A stretch of DNA of 64,000 nucleotides from Armigeres subalbatus (GCF_024139115.2 NC_085140.1:416528283-416592282); one strand, 5' to 3'; counted from the first letter of the stretch, positions 44,194 to 55,909 are shown. Numbers and translations are program-made. Notes: generated from the letters alone by a model not told the origin.

Positions 44194-45003
44194 CAATAGG
44201 CCTTTTCATGAGACGTTTCAAATCTCGAGCAACATATGAGGGCCGAGAAACCAACAAAGCTGAACCGAGAAAAATGAGGTTCAAATTTTCTATGACTAAT
44301 TTAATTCATTTATTGAAGTAGAAACTCATTTCATTGCCAAAACCATGTCAATACTATACGTAAATGGTTATTTTATAACAGCAGATCAAGATTAAATGAA
44401 AAACCATTCGAAATCTACAAAATTTCAGCTAAAACAAAAATCGCGCCGTTTACTCGCATCATCAGCAACACGTCTGGTTTTTAAGCCGTTTGCTCAAAGC
44501 TGCTAACACCTTCGGATTTGTTTAGATTTGTTAGCCAGAGCAGTTCTGCTATGCGATATATCGAGAACCTAGTAAGAATATACATTTTAAAATAACTTGA
44601 AGCTAGTTTTTCTAAATAAACAATACAAAGTGAACGGCCTAAACACCAAAGCAAACATTCCGCATGGTAGTTGAGGGCGCCAACAAAGGACTTAAAAACT
44701 ACTATGGTACAAATGGTTCATGAGACGTTCACTCAAAATAGCAATTAATGTGTTTCTAAAGAGATATCAAGTACGGAGTTTTAACTATCATGAAGAATAA
44801 TTTACAAAGCAATCGTTCATGCCAGAAAATCTAAAATCATGGTTTTGGTTTATAAGCCGTAATCATATGTTACGCGAGAAATCAGCTGATTTTTCCGTCA
44901 ATTGACAGTTTTTCTATGGAAGTGACAGCTTCGGGTTTGCGTGGCCTGTTCAGCGGTTGTAAATAATTTTAGTCTCGGCAGTGTCACATTAAAAGGCCTA
45001 TTG
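44194..45003. mobile_element. Element with 13-bp ends CAATAGGCCTTTT
   Basis: CAATAGGCCTTTT at 44194 and AAAAGGCCTATTG ending 45003. The right 140 bp (GACAGTTTTTCTATGGAAGTGACAGC... CTCGGCAGTGTCACA) recurs twice, head to head, at 47930-48235. About 810 bp with no coding sequence. Target duplication unclear. Confidence 0.55.
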
Positions 45004-45171
45004 CTCGTATCCAACATTTTACGAAGGCCAATGGCCGCCACAATCAAGCTCACTTTTTGGTAGGGTGGAAGCAGTTTGAAGCTTGGGTTGTGTCGTCTGA
45101 CACAAAACGATAAGTTTCCAACATCATGATGATTAATTCATGATGATGATGATCGCTATACGATGTCAAAC

Positions 45172-46559
45172 CAGAGTCTATTATATACACGGATAAATAT
45201 AAATATTCTAAATAGCTTAAACTTTAATCTAAAACCATATTCAGTCTATCCACTCATTCCAATGATTATTTTTAAGGTAAGCTTTTCAATGCTTAATCTG
45301 CGTTTAATCATTTGGAATGCTTATTTCCTTTTAAATATATGCGAGGCTTCTTTTTTGACAGGTTTGTTGTTCCAAGATAGAAATAAAAACAAAAATCAAG
45401 CGGGATGAAAAACGTAAAATACCAGAAGCAAAAAATTGTTCCTTTAAAAAAGAATTGTAGTTATAAACGGGGGTAATTTCGGTTCGATTTTTAGCAGTCT
45501 TATCACGGACTAATTGTAACTTGGGTACTTGCTCACATGCTGCTTGGGTATAATATATGGAAAAACCAATTGTGTTTTCGGGATTGCCAAGAGGAACGCC
45601 AAAAATTTCTGTAACCCGGAATATCCCGAAAAGATGGTACATCCCACAAAAAAGATGCCAAAATCCGCAAAAGATATGCGGTCATGTTTTTTTTTCAGAT
45701 TTGCCGTCTTTTTCGACATTCTTCGGTTTGGGAAATTTCTGTCGTTCCCCTTGCGGATTGGTTCGTCGATTTGGTGGCACTCCGGAACAAGTGTAATAAT
45801 GAGATTGAGTATTTTTGGAGTCGCTGACTGTGCAAACCCGGACCTGAGCTGGACTGAAATGACGACATAGGTGTAGATAATCCACTGGAACAACCTGAAA
45901 AAAATCTTAAGAAATTTGGCTTCGATACGACCTACCTTGCTGAACGACAAAATGATAATGAATATTTTTCTCAAGTCTCAATAGTAACACTGCGAGCTTG
46001 TTAAGCATTCAAAAGTTTATTTTTCAGAAAATCATTGCAATGCTTAAAAAGCAAGCTAAGCTAAATTTATTAATAATCCCTGTAACAAATAAAATTTGAA
46101 AAAGCTCTAGAAAAATTAAACAGTAAGCTAACTAGTTTATTTCATTTTATCCGTGTATAGAGTTACGCAAAGAGTGAAGCCAAATCTACCTATTGAACTG
46201 TCAATCCGTCTACCTATCGAGCAAAGTAAACAAATGATTGTTGGTAAGGCGGAAGTATTGTTATCGCCTAATGATTGTTATGGCGAATTAAAACGCATGA
46301 ATTGAAATGTATTAGATTTGTTCTAGAAACAGCTTGAAAAAACTTCAATACACCCCCAATAAAGTAGCAACAAGAAACTCACGTGTTTGCACTCTGTGGG
46401 TGACTTGGTTATCGAATTAGAAAGCTTTAGCAGTGAACACTCCCGTGAAGTCGCTTTAAGGGTTGAACAAAAATGAAAGTTGCAAACAGAATAACAAGAA
46501 GCTCGTTCAGAATAACTGTAAGAAGATCCTCTTTGCGCAACTCTATATAATAGACTCTG
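45172..46559. mobile_element. Outer inverted-repeat element with 7-bp duplication
   Basis: Terminal repeats CAGAGTCTATTATATAGAGT (left one interrupted) are flanked by GTCAAAC (45165-45171, 46560-46566). Without the nested element it is about 416 bp. The left end is split after 16 bases by element 45188-46155. Confidence 0.8.
45188..46155. mobile_element. Nested 968-bp element with CACGGATAAA ends
   Basis: Starts CACGGATAAATATAAAT and ends with the inverse of CACGGATAAAATGAAAT. TATA lies on both sides (45184-45187, 46156-46159), so the target copy is 4 bp (or TA within it). It sits in the left terminal repeat of the outer element. Opposed ORFs near 45510-45974 look like chance or palindrome effects. 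Confidence 0.8.
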
Positions 46560-46646
46560 GTCAAACGACACAAGCCAAACGTCAAATCGATTTCACTCTA
46601 CCAGAACCTGAGTAAAATTTTGTCGGCTGTCACCGCACGTAAAATG

Positions 46647-46958
46647 CCAGTATCCAGTTTTCCGCGAGCGGTAATGGCCGCCAGCTGCGGGCTAGTCTCT
46701 GATTTGACGTTTGTGGAGGTCAACCGCACCCACCGTTCCGAGCATTCCGAACAATGTGGCATATACACGTAAAAAAATCCATTGTTGTTCATTATTAATA
46801 TTTCTCGCATAACTTTTCAAAAGGACCTAAGTAACATTTTATTTATGAATTAATTTGAATACTGCAATCAATAGCTTTCATGTTGTTCTGTTGATTGCGC
46901 TGTTCAAATTAATTCATGAAAAAATGTTACTTAGGTCCTTTTGAAAAGTTAAGCGAGA
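46647..46958. mobile_element. Half TA-MITE followed by 155-bp palindromic MITE copy 2
   Basis: 46647-46770 matches the left half of the 37058-37287 element (TATCCAGTTTTCCGCGAGCG). 46804-46958 is a 155-bp palindrome like 25487-25641 with ends CTCGC...GCGAG and flanking ATTT (46800-46803, 46959-46962). Confidence 0.8.
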
Positions 46959-46989
46959 TTTCTAATACTTTTTTGCCAAGGCAGCTACT

Positions 46990-47590
46990 TAATGATATGT
47001 ATAAGAAAAAAAACCCTGATTAATCCACCTAGCGGTGATGGTGCCTTTCTCGTGCATTATGAAAATAGTATTTTGGCCATTACTCTTGAGCCCATAGTCC
47101 GATCTGGCCAATTTTCAATAGGAAATAATGAGAGAGTATTCTACGTCGAATGCAACTTGTTGCAAGTAAATCGGTTAAGGATAAGTGCCTGAAAAATGAG
47201 TGACATTTTTTTACTATTTTTTTCTATAAAAAAGTGGTATTTTGGCCATAACTTCCGAGCCCATGGTCCGATCTGATCAATTTTCAATAGGAAACAATGG
47301 GAGAGTATCCTGCGTCGAATGCAACTTGTTGCGAGTAAATCGGTTAAGGATAAGTACCTGAAAAATGAGTGACATTTTTTTTGGGTGTCTGCGCACAGAC
47401 ACACACACATACACACACACATACACGCACACATACACGCACACATACACACACACGCACACACAGACATCAACTCAATTCGTCGAACTGAGTCGATTGG
47501 TATATAACACTATGGGTCTCCGGGCCTCCTATAAAAAGTTCATTTTTGGAGCGAACATATAGCCTTTACGTATACTTTGTATACGATAAA
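46990..47590. repeat. Duplicated dispersed repeat with CA-rich microsatellite
   Basis: A ~190-bp unit is present twice in tandem (GCCCATAGTCCGATCTG and GCCCATGGTCCGATCTG; AAATCGGTTAAGGATAAGT in both). It ends in a (CA)n-type tract with TA/CG interruptions (47396-47468). The piece TATAACACTATGGGTCTCCG follows. A degraded repetitive element; non-coding. Confidence 0.75.
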
Positions 47591-47929
47591 GGCAAAAACT
47601 TATACTTTGCATTCACCCCATACATTCCCAAACTTATACTTTTCATTGGGACGATTCAAATATGACGTAACTACTTTTTGAGATTTCTAGACCCCCCTCC
47701 CCCCTCTGTCACGTCACTGTCACGTTGTATACCTAGTATATCCAGTGTCACAAAATCTTAGACCCGATCCCCCCCTAAAACCTGTGACATCATTGTTGAA
47801 CGACCCCTAACTTATGAATATTATTAGGTTTTTGGTATTGAATCATTCATTAGGTAGCATAATGAAGTGTATTAGTATTTTCGAATAGGTTTTTGTCATA
47901 TAACTTTTAATTTTTTTTTCTTTACGTGT

Positions 47930-48235
47930 CTTATAGCTTTTCATGTGACACTGCCGAGACTGCGCTAGTTTGCACCCGTAAACAGGCCCGCAAACTCGAA
48001 GCTGTCACTTTCTTAGAAGAACTGTCAATTCACAATAATATCAGCTGATTTTAAACGTCTCCTGAAAAGGCCTATAGTATGAATAGGCCTTTTTACGAGA
48101 GTTTAAAATCAGATGATTTTATCGTCAATTGACAGTTCTTCTATGAAAGTGACAGCTTTGGGATTGCAGGCCTGTTCAGCGGTTGAAAACAAGTGCAGTC
48201 TCGGCAGTGTCACAAGAAAAGGCCTATCGCCTATA
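47930..48235. repeat. Head-to-head pair of ~145-bp units
   Basis: Left unit (CTTTTCATGTGACACTGCC...AAAAGGCCTATAG) and right unit (AATAGGCCTTTTT...GTGTCACAAGAAAAGGCCTA) are inverted copies. Each matches the right end of the 44194-45003 element. The pair ends about 200 bp upstream of MED30. Confidence 0.7.
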
Positions 48236-48439
48236 AAACTGCTCGAAAAATGCCAGTGTAAAATACGGCCCTGGTTTGTTTTGAATTAATAAGAATGACA
48301 GCGCATCAGCATCAATCATGAATGATGATCAGTAGCTCTCGAAATCCCGGTTCAGACCGTTCGGACGCGTTGTTTACTCGGTTAACTTTTGGAATATTTC
48401 GTATTTTTGCGGTCATATATCCTTATTTAGCGAAAAAAT

Positions 48440-49419
48440 ATGTCCGGCCAATACCCGAGTGGTTATCAAAGTCCCAGTGGACACCGTGGCAATTTCAACA
48501 GTCCTATGATGCAGCAACAGATGAATCAAATGGGAGTACCGAACCAAATGGGAATGATGGGTTTGTATATTTGCGTTACCAATACTCCAAAGTTGATACA
48601 TTTTTAATTAAATCCACAGGTTACAATCAAGGAAACGTCATGCAAAACCAACAGCAAATGCAATCCGGGGCGGGTCAAGTTGGTCCCGACATGGGTATGG
48701 GTCAGAATATTCAACAGCAACAACCGAATCCGAACCAAGGAACTGGCCAGGTTCAGCAACTACAACCGGGACAAAATCAAGCGCAGCAGCAGCAGCAACA
48801 ACAGCAAAACCCTCAGCAAGGCCATCAGCTGGGAATGGCTTCTGGAGTGCAATCAGTTCCGGGTGCTACCCAATCCGTATCTGGGTCTGTCGGAGCTGTT
48901 CCACCGGGACAACCCAATCCGGGGCCCGGAACCAATACGCAGGCACCCAATGTGCAGCAGAAAGAGTTCAATTTGTTGTCGTTGTGCCGGATTGGCCAGG
49001 AAACGGTACAGGACATCGTCAGCCGGTTCCAGGAGGTGTTCGGCTTGCTTCGACAGATTCAGCCCCCCAACGGAACGAATACGGGTCTTTCGTCAAGCAA
49101 CGATAAGAAAGCCAAGGTTCAGGAACAGTTTCGCACCATACGGTTGCTGTTCAAACGGCTGCGGCTGCTGTATGACAAGTGCAATGACAACTGCCAGCAG
49201 GGCATGGAATACACCCACGTGGAAAGCTTGATACCGCTGAAGGGTGAACCGGAACGGGCGGAACCAGTTCACTCGGAGGAATACAAGAAACTGATGCAGG
49301 AGAACCGAGAAAGTATTGAGGTTGTGATGATGAAAAACAAACAGCTGCGGGAGATAATCGACAAGATCCGACTGACGATTTGGGAGATCAATACGATGCT
49401 GAGTATGAGAAGGTGCTAG
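48440..49419 (+). CDS. MED30: Mediator complex subunit 30
   Basis: Exons 48440-48560 and 48620-49419, joined by a 59-nt GT-AG intron in phase 1, encode 306 residues. The start ATG 48440 gives MSGQYPSGYQSPSGHRG; an alternative ORF from 48322 only reads through intron and wrong frame. Residues 1-154 are Gln/Pro/Gly-rich with runs of Gln near 96-103. Residues 155-306 are the conserved Med30 helical region: KEFNLLSLCRIGQETVQDIV, EQFRTIRLLFKRLRLLYDKC, LIPLKGEPE, KNKQLREIIDKIR, ending MLSMRRC. MED30 belongs to the metazoan Mediator head, which bridges activators and RNA polymerase II in the nucleus. The Gln-rich N-terminus is usual for insect versions. It converges with the gene at 50441-51088 at about 1 kb. 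Upstream is the head-to-head repeat pair (ends ~48235). Confidence 0.95.
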
Positions 49420-50440
49420 TTTGCAATCGGTGCAAATGTAGGTGAGTGTAACATTATTTAAAAGATATTTTTAATTACCACGTCTAATATAAGCGTATGA
49501 AAGTGGAAGAACGGAGGTTATTTTGAAAGAACGCTTCCATTTTCAAGCTGACGCACTTTGTAGATCGTTGGCTATGTTCGAAAGTTTTCTTTAAGTTTTC
49601 AAAAATTATTTTGTGTTTGTGGTGGATAAATATTACACTACATTTGTATATGCAGGGCAACAAGGCATCTCAAGCTCACCATCGTCATGGTATCAGCTAT
49701 TTTTTCACAGTTTGCAGTGGCATCGACGATATTGATAATTTTCGACATAAAAACGACATATTTTATACCCTTTAGTAATGAATTAAGCAGCTTGTTAAGA
49801 ATAGTGACGAAAAATATAAAAAGGTGTCTTAGCTGTTAATCACCCGCGCGGTCCTGGAACGCTCATGCAGGCTCGTCCATGCTACATGCCGCTTAGGGAT
49901 GTTTTTTGTAAGTGTTGTACAAAAAAAAAAAAAAAACAATAGCGAGCATGCTCGAGTGTTAAGCGCATTAATGGACTCTGTTGAGACTAGTTTACCATTT
50001 TTAGTTGCAGGTTTTTCGGAACTATTAGCAAGAAATTTCCTATCCGACATGGGTATTTCTTTCTACAATCGCGCCCTTTTTATTTCAGTGATCCCACTAG
50101 CACATCGTATATTTGTTTCCGTTTTGGTATCCAATTGCACCTTAATCGTTATCAATTTGTTTCTCCTTACTTCAAATAAATAGTTAACTACCATTCGCGT
50201 GTTTTCGATTACGTCATAAATAGTTCGATATCACATCCTAAACACCAGGTATTATTTACAGAAGTAGTTTCATCTACAGTTACCCTTTGACGGCTGTGCC
50301 ACGCTTACCCCGAGGTAAAAACTTAGAAGAACCCATTCACCCTTGAACTCGCGCACACCTTCTCTCTCTCAGCATCCGTTCATACAAGTTAAAACAATAG
50401 TACGTTCCGTCCTATCAAATTCGAAACCCCTCCCACTCTC
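49420..50440. other. Intergenic region between convergent genes
   Basis: Shared 3' flank of MED30 (plus) and the minus-strand gene. AATAAA occurs at 50176-50181 on the plus strand. Otherwise no feature seen. Confidence 0.6.
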
Positions 50441-51088
50441 TCAATCCATCGAGACATCCGCCAAATCAGCCGAAATCTTATCCTTCTCTCGAGGCCCGTT
50501 CCCGCTGGGGTTCTTCCGCCGTCGCAGGTTCTTCCTCGGTTCGGGGCCATTTTCAACCGCTTTCACCGTTCCGGCCAACGTTGCCTCGGGCATTGGTTTG
50601 AAGGGAACTTCGGCTAGCGGTTTCTTCGAATCAACTTCGTTGACATTACTATCCGCGGCTCCGGTGGGCAGCGGTTTGAACGGCTGCACATCATCCGGCC
50701 GAAGCGTTTGCAGTTGCTTCAATCTGGACTCCAACTCCGCTGCCGGAATGGTTCCGATCGTCTCCTCCTTGGTCGGTTTGTTCATATCGTACAATTGCTG
50801 CAGTTGGTTGTAGGCCGTTTCGGACATCGTTGGCGAAGCCGGCATACCGGTTGCCGCTCCGACCGCATCCCGGTGCTTATCCTTGTTGAAGTTTTGCTTC
50901 TTGCGGGTTTCCTTGGACCATACCTCCAGCCATGACTTACCAGCGGGGTTCAGTGGGAACTGCTTCTTCTGAAATTAGGAATCGGTGTAAGCAGGATTTG
51001 TCTGAAGTTGGTCGGAGAAATACTACCCTGACGAGTTGTTGATAGTCGTCCGAATCTGCGTTACGTTTACTGCTACTGGATGATGAAC
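50441..51088 (-). CDS. Unrecognised basic protein, last two exons
   Basis: Exons 51088-51027 (62 nt, acceptor TTTTTTTAG) and 50968-50441 (528 nt) join in phase and give about 195 residues to the stop. A Ser/Lys start (SSSSSKRNADSDDYQQLVR) is followed by KKQFPLNPAGKSWLEVWSKE, a Lys/Arg-rich TRKKQNFNKDKHRDAVG, and repeated PFKPLP/PFKPMP motifs. The C-terminus RKNLRRRKNPSGNGPREKDK then ends DLADVSMD. It has no membrane segment or signal peptide. The two basic clusters suggest a nuclear protein; that is inference. Codon use and clean splice sites argue it is a real host gene. The first exon(s) lie further right and were not found. I do not recognise the family. Confidence 0.7.
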
Positions 51089-51485
51089 CTAAAAAAAAAA
51101 GATTTAGATTCGATAAAAATGCTGTTATTTGTAGTCTTTCTCGTACACCAAGTGTACCGTCTTTCAAGGTGACATTGGGCCTAGGGTGTAAGATTAAGCC
51201 AAAAACGAAAAATGGAATTATATGCTCCTTCGTATTATATGCGAGCCTTAACAAACAAATCAAATGGGACTCTTTTGCGTTATTCTGTGCAAATGCGTAT
51301 TTAGGAAGGGACCATATGCTATTTTGCTTTGTTCCGAAAAAATGCGTGCATTAAAGGAAGGCAGCATATATAGTTTTGCCTTATTCCGGGCAAGGGGGCT
51401 ACCCCAAATGGCATAATTTTGGCATAAGTCCGTTTGGCATAATGTCATTTGGTATAGCGAGTTGAATAGCCAGGGGCCATTTGGC

Positions 51486-51769
51486 CCTCCTTAGCCGTGC
51501 GGTAAGACGCGCGGCTACAAAGCAAGACCATGCTGAGGGTGGCTGGGTTCGATTCCCGGTGTCGGTCTAGGCAATCTTCGGATTGGAAATTGGCTCGACT
51601 TCCTGGGCATAAAAGTATCATCGTGCTAGCCTCATGATATACGAATCAAAAATGGTAACCTTGTCTAGAAACCTCGCAGTTAATAACTGTGGAAGTGCTT
51701 AATGAACACTAAGCTGTGAGGCGGCTCTGTCCCAGTGTGGGGATGTAATGCCAGTAAGAAGAAGAAGAA
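51486..51769 (+). mobile_element. tRNA-derived SINE
   Basis: 284 bp flanked by CCATTTGGC (51477-51485, 51770-51778). The head has an A-box-like TTAGCCGTGCGGTAAGACGC and B box GGGTTCGATTCCC (51545-51557). The body is unrelated to tRNA and the tail is (AAG)n. Structure matches Pol III SINEs of the kind known in Aedes (Feilai-like), but the family name is not certain. Confidence 0.85.
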
Positions 51770-51825
51770 CCATTTGGCATAACGACCGTTTGGCATAATA
51801 AAAAAATAGTCAAAATAATTTTAGG

Positions 51826-51923
51826 ACGGTTTTAAAAAAAAATTATCTTCCTTTTACTTCCACTAATTTCCTAAAATCCACAAATTAGTGGAAGTAAAAG
51901 GAAGATATTTTTTTTAAAACCGT
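51826..51923. mobile_element. Palindromic MITE (ACGGTTT family), copy 2
   Basis: Arms ACGGTTTTAAAAAAA...CTTCCTTTTACTTCCACTAA around a ~20-bp centre. The right flank (CATTTTCTTCTAAGACGCTCG) is the inverse of the left flank of the copy at 35573-35690. Confidence 0.8.
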
Positions 51924-52254
51924 GTATCATTTTCTTCTAAGACGCTCGAAAATAATTATTAATTTTAGGGCCTTTTGGCATAATGACCATTTGGCATAAA
52001 CATTAGAAGAATTATAAAAACTCTAGGCAGACTTCGAATGGAGGAATGATCTATTCATTAGAATTCTTCCAACCAAATGCATGCATGCTTTCTCGTTATA
52101 AGAAGAAATAGTGTGCTTTAAAAGATAGAATCATATACTCTTTTGCCTTATTCCGAGCAAATGCATATTTTTAAAGAAGGAGTCATCTACTATTTTGCCT
52201 TATTCCGGGCAAATGCTTACTTTTGAATAAGGAGTCATATACTCTTTTGCCTTT

Positions 52255-55200
52255 GCGGGGGCAGCAGAGACTATGTCCAAGGGCTTGACGATCCCTCCCC
52301 AGGCCATCTGCGAGTTGTGGTGCCTGCCTAGGATGTGGTGGGGTTTGACAGTGGGCCCTGTTAAACCTCTATAAAAAAACGGCATGTATCCGAACGAAGG
52401 CTCCGCCAAAGCGACCGTGTGCCGCTCAAAGCGCACAAGCCCAATGTCCTAGTGTTAGGTGGGACACTAAACAGCCCTGACACGACGGTCTTCCGACGAG
52501 ACAGGAGGTTTGCGCAGGCCCAATAAGCCGCCTTTAAAAACAACCATTACGAACGACATAGAAGATAATACGACTCGATACAATCGGCAACGACCTAGGT
52601 GACGAATAAAGGATCACGATTGGAAGCTTGAAACATGGAACTGTAAGTCGCTAGGCTTCGCAGGTTGCGACAGGATAATCTACGATGAATTACATCTCCG
52701 TAACTTCGACGTCGTAGCGCTGCAGGAAATGTGCTGGACAGGACAGAAAGTGTGGAAAAGCGGGTATCGAGCGGCTACCTTCTACCAAAGCTGTGGCACC
52801 ACCAACGAGCTGGGAACCGGCTTCATAGTGCTGGGGAAGATGCGCCAACGCGTGATTAGGTGGCAGCCAATCAACGCAAGGATGTGCAAGTTGAGGTTAA
52901 AAGGCCGATTCTTCAACTTTAACATCATCAACGTGCACAGCCCACACGAAGGGAGACCCGAAGACGAGAAAGAAGCGTTCTATGCATAGCTGGAGCAGAC
53001 ATACGATGGATGCCCACTGCGGGACGTCAAAATCGTCATCGGTGACATGAACGCTCAGGTAGGAAGGGAGAAAATTTATAAACCGGTCATCGGACCGGAT
53101 AGTCTGCATACCGTATCGAACGACAACAGCCAACGATGCATAAACTTTTCAGCCTCCCGTGGAATGGTAGTCCGAAGCACTTTCTTCCCCCGCAAGAATA
53201 TCCACAAGGCCACATGGAAATCACCTAATCAAGTAACGAAAAAGCAAATCGACCACGTTCTAATCGACTCAACGGCAAATTCTTCTCCGACATCACGAAC
53301 GTACGCACTTACCGCAGTGCGAATATTGAATCTGACCACTACCTCGTTGCAGTATGTCTGCGCTCAAAACTCTCGACGGTGTACAACACGCGTCAGAGTC
53401 GTCCGCCGCGGCTAAACATTGGGCGGCTACAAGACGGTAGACTAGCCCAAGACTAAGCGCAGCAGCTGGAAGTGACACTCTCAACGGAAGAGCAGCTAGG
53501 CGCAGCGTCTCTTGAAGATGGCTGGAGAGATATTCGATCCATCATTATTGGAAGCACCGCAACCGCTGCACTAGGCACGGTGCTTCCGGATCAGAGAAAC
53601 GACTGGTATGATGGCGAATATGAGCAGTTAGTTTAGGAGAAGAATGTAGCATGGGCGAGATTGCTGCAACACCGCACGAGGGCGAACGAGGCACGATACA
53701 AACGGGCGCGGAACAGACAAAACTCGATTTTCGGAGGAAAATGCGCCAGCAGGAAGATAGAGACCGCGAAGAGACGAAGCAACTGTACCGCGCTGATAGC
53801 GCACGAAAATTCTAAGAGAAGTTAAACCGTTCACGTAAGAGCCACGTGCCAGAGCCCGAGATGTGTAAGGACATAAACGGGAACCTCCTTACGAATGAGC
53901 GTGAGATGATCCAAAGGAGGCGGCAGCACTACAAAGAGCACCTGAATGGCGATACGCCAACGGTGGCGGTATGGTAATTAACCTGGGAGCACGCGCGCAG
54001 GACATACGACTTCCGGCACCGAATCTCCAGGAAATCCAAGAAGAGATTGGCCGGCTGAAAAATAACAAAGCCCCTGGAGTTGACCAGCTATCAGGAGAGC
54101 TGCTTAAACACGGTCGTGAGGCACTGGCAAAAGCGCTGCACTGGGTTATTACCTTGGTTTGGGAGGATGAGGTTTTGCCACCGACGAACCATGGAAAATA
54201 ATTCAAATTTGCTACCTACGACGCCATGATGAAAAATCATCGAACACTATCGTCGCCCCCATAATGACTCGCGTAGTTTTCGTAGCTCAGCCACCAACCT
54301 ACGTGTATTAACATAGTAGCGGAGTTGTGTCTTAACTCGTTTGACAGGAGCGATCACCCGAAAAAGCGAATGACCGTTTAAAAGTATGGGACAATCAGAA
54401 GCGCCAGTGACAAGTCGGTTCGTCGGTGGTTCTGCCGCAGGAGTGGATGGAAGGTGTCGTGTTTCATATCTACAAAGGGGACGATACATTGGATTGTAAC
54501 AACTACCGCGAAATTACATTGCTAAACGTCGCCTACAAGGTACTCTCCCAGCACCAATCGCAAGAGAGTTCGTGGGGTAGTAGCAGGCGGGATTTATGGA
54601 TGAATGCTCTACAACAGATCAGGTGTTCGCCGTACGTCAGGTATTGCAGAAATTCCACGTGCTCGCACATCATTTATCGACTTCATAGCTGCATATGATA
54701 CAATCTATCGGGACCAGCTATGGCATCGAATGCAGGAAAACGGATTTCCGGATAAACTGATACACCCAGGTTTTTTTTTACGCGGTTGGAATTCATTAAT
54801 TTCTCGGTTAACCTAAACTTTTAAAGCTTTTGAAATACCCCCTGAATTTTCTTTGATTTTTTGTGAATTTTTTCGTGGGGTTAACTCATTGTTTCATTTA
54901 CGCTGAAGGTCTTTAACGACTAAAACCAAACCGTGTAAAAAAAACCTGGGTGTACAATTGATCAAGGCGACGATGGATCGGGTGATGCGCGTAGTTCGAG
55001 TTTCAGGGACATTCTCGAGTCCCTTTGAAACGCGCAGAGGGTTACGGTAAGGTGATGGTCTTCGTGTCTGCTATTCAACATCGCTTTGGAAGGGGTAATA
55101 CGAAGGGCAGGGATCGACACTAGTGGTACGATTTTCACGAAGTCCGTCCAATTATTTTGTTTCGCCGACGACATTGATATTTATGGCACATAGCTTTGAG

Positions 55201-55905
55201 AGGATGGAGGAAGCCAAAATCAGACTGAAAAGCGAAGCTAAAGAGAAGACAATGTGAGCCACCCACCTCGAGTTTGCATCGGTGGTGACGAAATCGAGGC
55301 GGTAGAAGAGTTTGTGTACTTGGGCTCACTGGTGACTGCCGAAAATAATACCAGCAGAGAATTTCGTAGACGCATAGTGGCTGGCAATCGTACGTACTTT
55401 GGACTCCGCAATCGAATAGAGCTCGCCGCCGTACCAAACTGACTATCTACAAAACGCTTATTAGATCGGTAGTTCTCTACGGACACGAGACCAGGACGAT
55501 GCTCGTGGAGGACCAACGTGCACTGGGAGTTTTAGAAAGGAAAGTGCTGCATACCATCTGTGCAAATGGCGGACGGTACGTGGAGGAGGCGAATGAACCA
55601 CGAGTTGCATCAGCTGTTAGGAAAACCGTTCACACTGCGAAAATCGGAAGACTGCGGTGGGCCGGGCAGGTAGCCAAAATGTCGGACAGTAATCCGGTGA
55701 AAATGGTTCTCGACAACGATCCGACGGGAACAAGAAGGCGAGGTGCATAGCGAGGAAGGTGGATCGATCAGGTGGAGGACGATTTGCGGACCCTCCGCAG
55801 ACTGCGTGGTTGACGACGTGCAGCCATGGGCTGAGCTGAATGGAGAAGACTTTTATGCACTGCAAAGGCCACTCCGGCCTTAGTTTGAAAATAAATAAAT
55901 AAATA
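52255..55905 (+). mobile_element. RTE-type LINE, near full length but broken
   Basis: The GC-rich 5' part starts about GCGGGGGCAGCAGAG (52255). Endonuclease: 52729-52989 (ALQEMCWTGQKVWKSG just upstream, QRVIRWQPINARMCKLRLK, FNFNIINVHSPHEGRPEDEK), then 53047-53280 (IGDMNAQVGREK, SNDNSQRCINF, TWKSPNQVTKKQIDHVLID). RT: 53970-54200 (NNKAPGVDQLSGELLK), 54440-54760, 55000-55860 (VVEEFVYLGSL-like and GRLRWAGQVAKMSDSNPVKM). The tail is AAATAAATAAAT. Many stops and frame slips. A 190-bp MITE interrupts RT at 54763-54952. EEP plus this RT C-terminus is the RTE layout. Confidence 0.88.
54763..54952. mobile_element. 190-bp TA-MITE inside the RTE RT
   Basis: Ends CACCCAGGTTTTTTTTTACG and inverse CCTGGGTG, flanked by TA (54761-54762, 54953-54954). 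Removing it restores the same LINE sequence seen elsewhere (GATAAACTG...TTGATCAAGGCGACGATGG). Confidence 0.88.
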
Positions 55906-55909
55906 AATA

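Larger units (their letters stand above)
51395..51995. repeat. Scattered TTTGGCATAATG repeats
   Basis: Copies of (C/G)(C/G/A)TTTGGCATAA occur near 51416, 51432, 51448, 51772, 51788, 51966 and 51982. The array is broken by a SINE (51486-51769) and a palindromic MITE (51826-51923). One variant recurs at about 55996. Confidence 0.7.

Noticed and set aside
45510..45974. 154-codon minus-strand ORF overlapping a plus-strand ORF
   Set aside because: It sits in the core of a non-autonomous element and resembles no protein; opposed ORFs here look like chance.
47141..47473. Cys/Val-rich minus-strand ORFs (47141-47473, 47277-47462)
   Set aside because: Artefact of the CA-type microsatellite.
48322..48600. 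Longer MED30 start at 48322
   Set aside because: That frame reads through exon 1 in the wrong phase and through the 59-nt intron; the spliced model from 48440 gives a typical MED30 N-terminus.
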